A DNA stretch of 64,000 nucleotides from Nonomuraea turcica (lineage in GTDB: Bacteria > Actinomycetota > Actinomycetes > Streptosporangiales > Streptosporangiaceae), in the NCBI RefSeq assembly GCF_030718205.1, contig NZ_JAUZQF010000009.1, positions 124,001 to 188,000 on the forward strand, read 5' to 3'. Below are positions 59,158 to 64,000 of the stretch, piece after piece. The notes beneath the pieces are model-generated. The model saw only the letters and a list, made by a program, of their open reading frames with translations, made no database searches and was not told the origin of the DNA. Position numbers and translations under genes: made by a program. The stretch's first letter is position 1. The number at the start of each line of letters is the position of its first letter.

Positions 59158-59508
59158 ATGCGAGCGCACCTCAACCAGATCGTGGTTGACTGCCGGAATC
59201 CGCACCAGTTGGTTCGCTTCTGGGCGGCCCTGCTCGGCGGCGACCCCGTGGATCGTGCCCGGGGCTGGTCCCACGTCGAACCGCCCGGCAGCGCGCGGCT
59301 GGCGTTCCAGCCCGTGGCAGAAGACAAGGCCGGCAAGAACCGGCTCCATCTGGACATCGTGGTGGACGCGATCGAGCCGGCCATCGCCCACGCCCTGCGG
59401 CTGGGCGCCGCCCGGATCGGCGAGACCGTCTGTGACGACCAGGGCTCCTTCCAGGTCATGTCGGACCCCGAAGGCAACGAGTTCTGCTTGGTCACCCCTG
59501 CCGGCTGA
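59158..59508 (+). CDS. VOC family protein (glyoxalase/bleomycin resistance fold)
   Basis: The protein has 116 residues and one VOC domain. It contains IVVDCRNPHQLVRFWAALLG, GKNRLHLDIVVD and DPEGNEFCLV, giving the usual histidine and glutamate metal-site positions. The length fits a single-domain dimer of the glyoxalase_6 type. The substrate is unknown. I start it at the ATG at 59158. Confidence 0.87.
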   Translation: MRAHLNQIVVDCRNPHQLVRFWAALLGGDPVDRARGWSHVEPPGSARLAFQPVAEDKAGKNRLHLDIVVDAIEPAIAHALRLGAARIGETVCDDQGSFQVMSDPEGNEFCLVTPAG

Positions 59509-59590
59509 TGCCGTCCGGCCGGCTCACCGCAGGAACAGGCGGTCCTGGCCAAGCGTCGGCCGGCGTGTTCCCCATCCTCGTAGTGCTCTC

Positions 59591-60028
59591 TCAGGTGACG
59601 CGGGTGTCGTAGGTCTCGCGGTTGGCGATCACCTCGTCCATGTGCACCTCGGCCCAGGCCTTGAGGCCGCGCATCATTTCGTACAGTGACAGGCCGAGAT
59701 CGGTCAGCTCGTAGGAGACCGTGACGGGCACGGTCGGCGTCACTGTGCGGGTCACCAGGCCGTCGCGCTCCAGGGAGCGCAGCGTCTGGGTGAGCATCTT
59801 CTGGCTGACGCCGGCCAGCAGGCGCAGCAGCTCCGAGTAGCGCATCGCCCGCGGCTCGCCGGCGCAGTCAGTGCCTGGCTGGTGCGAGCTGCCGAGCGCG
59901 GCCAGGATCAGCGTGACCCATTTGTCGGAGATCCGGTCGAGCAGTTTGCGACTGGGGCAGGCCGCCAGGAAGGCGTCGTACTCCACCTTGGCCTGTGCCC
60001 TCTGCTGGGCTGCCGTCTTCGTTGCCAT
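59591..60028 (-). CDS. HxlR family transcriptional regulator
   Basis: The protein has 145 residues. The winged helix includes DRISDKWVTLILAALG, the recognition region MRYSELLRLLAGVSQKMLTQ and TLRSLERDGLVTR, and the wing VSYELTDLGLSL. HxlR proteins respond to carbonyl and redox stress. It is divergent from the aldo/keto reductase gene at 60159 and should control it. Confidence 0.9.
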   Translation of the reverse strand: MATKTAAQQRAQAKVEYDAFLAACPSRKLLDRISDKWVTLILAALGSSHQPGTDCAGEPRAMRYSELLRLLAGVSQKMLTQTLRSLERDGLVTRTVTPTVPVTVSYELTDLGLSLYEMMRGLKAWAEVHMDEVIANRETYDTRVT

Positions 60029-60076
60029 CGACCACTCCTCTCACCTGCGGATGCCTTACACACTCCGAAGTGCCTA

Positions 60077-60091
60077 CTTCCGTTTAGGAAG
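60077..60091. promoter_or_regulatory. CTTCC-N5-GGAAG palindrome in the HxlR/AKR spacer
   Basis: CTTCC (60077-60081) and GGAAG (60087-60091) form an inverted repeat, extended imperfectly to TACTTCC and GGAAGCTA, in the 130-bp divergent spacer. Probable HxlR operator. Confidence 0.45.
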
Positions 60092-60158
60092 CTACAAACC
60101 AATGATGGTGCAAGGCGCTGTCAGGCACTACCCCTGAGCTCAACACGAAAGGCACAGT

Positions 60159-61031
60159 ATGAGCACGCTCTCCGCTTCGCTTCCCGGCGGCACCTGGACC
60201 CTGGGCGATCTGACCGTTACCCGGTTCGGCTACGGCGCTATGCAGCTCGCCGGCCCCTGGGTCATGGGCCCGCCTGCCGACCGCGACGGCGCACTCGCCG
60301 TTCTCCGCGAGGCCGTCGCCCTCGGCATCACCCACATCGACACCGCCGACGCCTACGGGCCACGCTTCACCAACCAGCTGATCCGCGAAGCGCTGCACCC
60401 GTACCCGGACTCGCTGCACATCGTGACCAAGGTCGGCGCGACCCGGGACCAGGAGGGAGGCTGGCCCCCGGCCAGGCGGCCCGAAGACCTGCGCCGGGCC
60501 GTCCAGGAGAACCTGGAAAACCTCGGCCTCGAGACGCTGGAGGTGGTCAACCTCCGCCTCGGCGACGCCCAGGGTCCCCAGCCCGGCTCGCTCGCCGAGG
60601 CGTTCGACACACTCGTCGAACTCCAGCGGCAGGGCCTGATCCGGCACCTGGGCGTGAGCAACGCGACGGCGGAACAGGTCGCCGAGGCACAGGCGATGGC
60701 GCCGATCGTGTGTGTGCAGAACATGTACAACCTCGCCCACCGCCAGGACGACGAGCTGATCGATGAGCTCGCCGAGCAGGGCATCGCCTACGTGCCCTTC
60801 TTCCCGCTCGGCGGCTTCAGCCCGCTGCAGTCCTCGGCGCTCACGGCCGTGGCCTCCCGGCTGGACGCGACGCCGATGTCGGTCGCCCTGGCCTGGCTGC
60901 TGCAGCGGTCGCCGAACATCTTGCTGATCCCCGGCACCTCGTCGGTGGCGCACCTACGCGAGAACGTTGCGGGCGCGGGACTCTCGCTCTCCGAGGAGGA
61001 CCTCATCGAGCTGGACAAGATCGGCCGCTGA
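60159..61031 (+). CDS. Aldo/keto reductase
   Basis: The protein has 290 residues. The (beta/alpha)8 landmarks include FGYGAMQLAG, HIDTADAYGP (catalytic Asp and Tyr), VTKVG with the lysine, and the C-terminal LLIPGTSSVAHLRENV for NADPH binding. The expected catalytic His region reads VNLRLGD, where many members have H. It reduces aldehydes or ketones, and its pairing with HxlR suggests induction by reactive carbonyls. Confidence 0.9.
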   Translation: MSTLSASLPGGTWTLGDLTVTRFGYGAMQLAGPWVMGPPADRDGALAVLREAVALGITHIDTADAYGPRFTNQLIREALHPYPDSLHIVTKVGATRDQEGGWPPARRPEDLRRAVQENLENLGLETLEVVNLRLGDAQGPQPGSLAEAFDTLVELQRQGLIRHLGVSNATAEQVAEAQAMAPIVCVQNMYNLAHRQDDELIDELAEQGIAYVPFFPLGGFSPLQSSALTAVASRLDATPMSVALAWLLQRSPNILLIPGTSSVAHLRENVAGAGLSLSEEDLIELDKIGR

Positions 61032-61115
61032 CGGCAGAGCGAAAGTCACGCTCATGGCCGGTGAACATCCTTGAGGGTCGGCGACCCGGCGCGAGCGCTG
61101 CCCACTGCGCCGGGC

Positions 61116-61841
61116 TCAGGCGAGGCGGCTGACCTCGCCGGTGTCGATCGAGTAGTAGGCGCCGATCACCTTGAGCTGCCCCTTGGCCAGACGCGGGGTG
61201 AACAGCCTGTCCTTCTTGAGCTGGTTCACCACGTCGATGGTGTGGATGCGGATCATCTTGTCGACGTCGCCGCCCGAGCGTTTGTAGGACGAGCGCAGCG
61301 ATGAGGCGATGGTGCTCAGCTCTCCCGGCAGCTTCTTGTGGTCGTGCAGCGACTCGGCGGCGGCCGTGACGGCGCCGCAGCGCTGGTGGCCGAGTACGAC
61401 GACGAGCGGGGTGCCCAGTTCGGCGGGGCCGTACTCCGCCGAGCCCGTGACGAGCGGGTCGATGGTCTGCCCGGCGGTGCGCAGCACGAACAGGTCACCC
61501 AATCCGGTGTCGAAGACGAGCTCGGGCGCCACCCGCGAGTCGATGCACGAGAAGACGACCGCGAACGGGTCCTGCTTCTGCGCCACCTCCGCCCGCCGCG
61601 CCGCGTCCTGGTGCGGGTGTGTGGAGGTGCCGGCCACCCAGCGGCGGTTGCCTTCACGCAGTCTCGCCCAGGCCGCATCGGGTGTGGCGGGACGCTTGTC
61701 CGACGTGGTGGTCCCGCTCGAGGACGGAACGCTCTGAGCATGGACGGCGGTGCCCGCAGCGGCCGTCCCGGCGAACAGGCCTCCCACGACAAGACCGGCG
61801 CGCAGCAGCCCTCGCCGGCCGATCGGTTGATCATTTGGCAT
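61116..61841 (-). CDS. Beta-carbonic anhydrase with a Tat signal
   Basis: The protein has 241 residues. The N-terminus IGRRGLLRAGLVVGGLFAG is a twin-arginine signal ending near VHAQS. The mature part has the beta-class zinc ligands: Cys99 in FSCIDSRVAPE with Asp101-Arg103, His152 and Cys155 in LGHQRCGAV. It hydrates CO2 outside the membrane. It is monocistronic. Confidence 0.92.
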   Translation of the reverse strand: MPNDQPIGRRGLLRAGLVVGGLFAGTAAAGTAVHAQSVPSSSGTTTSDKRPATPDAAWARLREGNRRWVAGTSTHPHQDAARRAEVAQKQDPFAVVFSCIDSRVAPELVFDTGLGDLFVLRTAGQTIDPLVTGSAEYGPAELGTPLVVVLGHQRCGAVTAAAESLHDHKKLPGELSTIASSLRSSYKRSGGDVDKMIRIHTIDVVNQLKKDRLFTPRLAKGQLKVIGAYYSIDTGEVSRLA

Positions 61842-62289
61842 GGCCTTGAGTATGCGCCGCCCGCGCGTTTACGCGCTAGAAAATGTAACACTCATCACAA
61901 GGAACATCGCACACCGTTATGGCCGGCATGATCCGGCCGGTCACGCCGGGGCCGTCCACGACGCACTCCCCCGGCCGGCGAGCGCCCTGGCGGCCGCTTT
62001 CGGCAAGCAACCCGTCGTAGGCCGCCGGCGGCGTGGTCCCGCAGCAGTCGTTCGCGTTGCCATCAGGCCGCGAGCGAGGTGTCGGTCTCGTGGAGGAGTT
62101 GCTTGGAGTCCGTAGGCCGCTGAGACAGGTCGAGAACGTGCTCCATTCGCACGTGGACATCACTTTGCCGGGTGATGTACTCAACTTCAGGCGGATTGCG
62201 GCGACTTCGCGGAGCGCAGCCACCAACGGGTGAGAAACCACACGCGCGGCGGAGACCGTCGCAACCCGCGGCTCATGGGCTTGGCTCAC
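61842..62289. other. Spacer without a recognised gene
   Basis: Weak minus-strand similarity to transposase-like sequence (SHPLVAALREVAAIRLKLST, about 62,150-62,230) may be insertion-sequence debris, but the family cannot be named. No other feature was seen. Confidence 0.3.
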
Positions 62290-62415
62290 TCACCAATCCC
62301 AGTCATGTCTCCAGGGGCCCCACCAGCGCCGACGGCGGCGGCAGCGACGGCGACGCCACCAGCGGCGGCGTCTGCAGCCCCCTCCATCCTCGAAGCCAGG
62401 CATTCCGGCCATCAT
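62290..62415 (-). CDS. Small Arg/Trp-rich peptide frame
   Basis: A 41-codon frame on the minus strand starts at a tandem ATG ATG (62415-62410) directly behind GGGGGGA. The peptide begins MMAGMPGFEDGGGC, then has RRRRWWRRRRCRRRRRWW, and ends GPWRHDWDW. It is extremely basic, with alternating Arg blocks and Trp pairs and two cysteines, like cationic antimicrobial or nucleic-acid-binding peptides. The underlying GGC/CGC repeats could also create such a frame by chance. No modification or export genes are adjacent. Confidence 0.35.
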   Translation of the reverse strand: MMAGMPGFEDGGGCRRRRWWRRRRCRRRRRWWGPWRHDWDW

Positions 62416-63047
62416 TTCCCCCCGTCGATTGGTACCAGAATCCTCAATGCCGACGTTAACACCCAAAGCATGACAAACTATGATATATTCTTCATTTTCG
62501 CCGAGATTTGACGGCGAATTCAATACGTAAAAGCCACTCATGACCGCGCTTACCAGGACATGGGCATCGTGGCCCTCATGCGATCTTGGCGGACGAGCCT
62601 TTCGTCACGTCGCGGGAGAGACATCCCGCCGGAGTCTCTGCGTCGAGGCCTGCGCCGGCAGGAGACAAGGTGTTCCGTCGGCGAAATGGCTGGCGTCATC
62701 CTGGATCACCGACACAGAAGGGCAACCAGCGCGAACAAAGGCCAGCTCATCAAGAGTGCCTGAACCGCAGGCCTTGGCACTGACGACGCGGCGGTCCAGC
62801 GACCGGCCGGCACCGCATTGGAGGGAGCAGAAGACTCAGAACCTCCACCTCATAGGGAATCCGGTGCCGGGACCTTGAGGCTATGGGGGGCTTATGCGCA
62901 GTGTGGCACAGCACATAACCTGTGTGCCGTTTGACGTATTGAGGAACGCTTGAGTGCCTTTTGAATGGTCGCGAACGGTCGATGGAGCTTTTCGTCCCAT
63001 AACGGAGATCCATCGGCAATTTCCACCACAATCAAAGGATAGGCACC
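62416..63047. other. 632-bp spacer, no secure gene
   Basis: The first 110 bp are AT-rich and could hold the promoter of the small minus-strand peptide frame. Beyond that, no protein-like frame stands out. The last 100 bp should contain the promoter of the RTX-like gene. Confidence 0.45.
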
Positions 63048-63863
63048 ATGCGTATCACCAAGCACCTGGCTCGACTGGCGCTGCCGACCCTCGCCGCCGC
63101 CGCGCTGGCCGGCGCCCTGGCCACCCCCAGCCACGCCGCCACTCCCACGGCCTACGTCACCAGCATCAACGACCTCTACTACGAGGGCAGCGACTTCGCG
63201 AACAAGATCAAGCTGGTCAGCTTAAGCGCCGGGAGGATCGTAACCCTGGAAGACACCACCGGCACGGGGATTGAACCCGGCACGGGGTGCCGCCGGAATG
63301 GATCTTCCAATAAGGTCGTCTGCGAGGTCAGTACGCCGATCAAGGTCATCAAGTTGATGACCGGCGGCGGCCCCGACGAGGTTCGGGTGGACACGTCGCT
63401 CACCACCCGGATCGAGGGCGGCGAGGGCCGCGACACCTACTTCGGCGCCTCCACCTCCACCGGTACCAACGTCACCTTCAACGGCGGTGACGACGTCGAC
63501 ACGGCCGACTTCGGACTCAGCACCTCCGGTGTGCTGGTCGACATGGACGACCAGGCTGACGACGGCCGCCTGAACAAGGACCACGACAACATCGGCACGA
63601 CCGTGGAGAACCTGCTCGGCAGCGACTTCGACGACTCGCTGCGAGGCAACTCCAACAAAAACTGGATCGTCGGCCGTGAGGGCGCTGACGCGCTGCGCGG
63701 CGGCGACAACGACGACGAGATCTGGGCCACGGAGGCCGCCGGAGCCGACGGCTCCAAGGCCGACAAGCCAGACCTGAGCTGCGGTACCGGCAACGACATC
63801 ATCCGCGTTGACCTGACCGATCCGCAGGTTTCCGGCGACTGCGAGACCGTCGATCGTCGCTGA
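63048..63863 (+). CDS. Secreted RTX-like (hemolysin-type calcium-binding) protein
   Basis: The protein has 271 residues. A signal peptide (RLALPTLAAAALAGALATPSH, cleaved near SHAATP) is followed by a beta-rich protein with Gly/Asp repeats: TGGGPDEVRVD, EGGEGRDTYFG, NGGDDVDTADFG, GSDFDDSLRGN, GREGADALRGGDNDDEIW and CGTGNDIIRVD. These resemble degenerate GGxGxDxxx calcium-binding nonapeptides. There is no catalytic domain. AAAGGATAGG precedes the ATG. It may be a surface or matrix protein; the function is unknown. Confidence 0.85.
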   Translation: MRITKHLARLALPTLAAAALAGALATPSHAATPTAYVTSINDLYYEGSDFANKIKLVSLSAGRIVTLEDTTGTGIEPGTGCRRNGSSNKVVCEVSTPIKVIKLMTGGGPDEVRVDTSLTTRIEGGEGRDTYFGASTSTGTNVTFNGGDDVDTADFGLSTSGVLVDMDDQADDGRLNKDHDNIGTTVENLLGSDFDDSLRGNSNKNWIVGREGADALRGGDNDDEIWATEAAGADGSKADKPDLSCGTGNDIIRVDLTDPQVSGDCETVDRR

Positions 63864-63946
63864 TCACGCCTGCCTGGTGGAGAACCCTTGCCTCAGTCCT
63901 CCGTGACCGAGGTCTCCACCAGTCAGCCACGTGTGGCATCGCTTTC

Positions 63947-63981
63947 GGCCCCGGCATCCTCACTCCGAGGATGCCGGGGCC
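63947..63981 (+). terminator. Strong intrinsic terminator
   Basis: GGCCCCGGCATCCTC (63947-63961) pairs perfectly with GAGGATGCCGGGGCC (63967-63981) around a 5-nt loop, followed by CTTCGTCT. It lies 84 bp after the RTX-like gene. The 15-bp stem is the strongest in the window. Confidence 0.85.
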
Positions 63982-64000
63982 CTTCGTCTGCGGCGGGTCA

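Noticed and set aside
62300-62400. GGC/CGG triplet-rich stretch as a simple repeat or CRISPR-like array
   Set aside because: There is no regular unit length and no spacers; it is better described through the small peptide frame.

Overview
The window is 64 kb of GC-rich DNA (about 70% by eye) with codon use, many TetR/LysR/HxlR regulators, P450s and secreted FN3 and Tat proteins typical of a filamentous actinobacterium. Streptosporangiaceae/Nonomuraea-like is my impression, not a proven placement. I saw no rRNA, tRNA or CRISPR array. The content is mostly accessory: oxidoreductases, hydrolases, regulators and many gene fragments, as in a chromosome arm or a plastic region.

Left part (1-26.6 kb). 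A left-truncated SRPBCC gene, an amidotransferase-like protein with a divergent LysR, a TetR/FBP pair, a P450, a DUF6223 gene divergent from a NarL-type two-component system, a Clp-N/helix-turn-helix protein with two palindromes laid over its promoter, an amidohydrolase, and a 1375-residue secreted protein made of a propeller-like domain, nine FN3 repeats and a prokaryotic phospholipase A2 domain. Then come a second P450, an orphan DUF6262 (Tn554-type) gene, a TetR, a histidine kinase lacking its membrane part, and 1.8 kb of debris with two 180-bp direct repeats. A DUF417 (RclC-like) gene with an antisense RclA-like remnant, a GH15/aquaporin pair, a dxr remnant, and a TetR-SDR-hydrolase cluster follow.

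Middle (26,662-43,530). Two nearly identical 48-bp inverted repeats bound a 16.9-kb Tn3-like element lying within remnants of a CocE/NonD-type hydrolase gene. It carries a decayed Tn3 transposase and, as cargo, a nearly complete CoA-dependent beta-oxidation set: acyl-CoA ligase, acyl-CoA dehydrogenase, three crotonases, an SDR resembling BadH, a 3-hydroxyacyl-CoA dehydrogenase, a thiolase, an APC permease, two TetR regulators and a DJ-1/PfpI protein. An ISL3 insertion splits the cargo. The two halves share an 18-bp operator, and the acyl-CoA dehydrogenase unit has its own doubled operator. The most economical reading is a mobile, TetR-controlled pathway for an unidentified carboxylic acid, perhaps alicyclic.

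Right part (43.5-64 kb). A DsbA-MFS-quinone oxidoreductase operon with divergent TetR; a decayed SDR/NmrA copy beside an intact SDR-epoxide hydrolase-NmrA cluster; a ProA-like dehydrogenase; an F420-oxidoreductase-like protein; a three-gene operon (esterase, copper amine oxidase-like protein, serine hydrolase); a DHFR-like reductase; a VOC protein; an HxlR/aldo-keto reductase pair; a Tat-type carbonic anhydrase; a small Arg/Trp-rich reading frame; and a secreted Asp/Gly-rich RTX-like protein ending in a strong terminator.

The strongest regulatory signal links both sides of the transposon. The palindrome AAACCGATCGGTTT occurs once before the TetR gene at 23,502 and as a pair 24 bp apart at three other promoters (24.7, 48.7 and 49.3 kb), each time with one copy in the -35/-10 spacer and one at the transcription start. 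This defines a probable TetR regulon of SDR/hydrolase genes.
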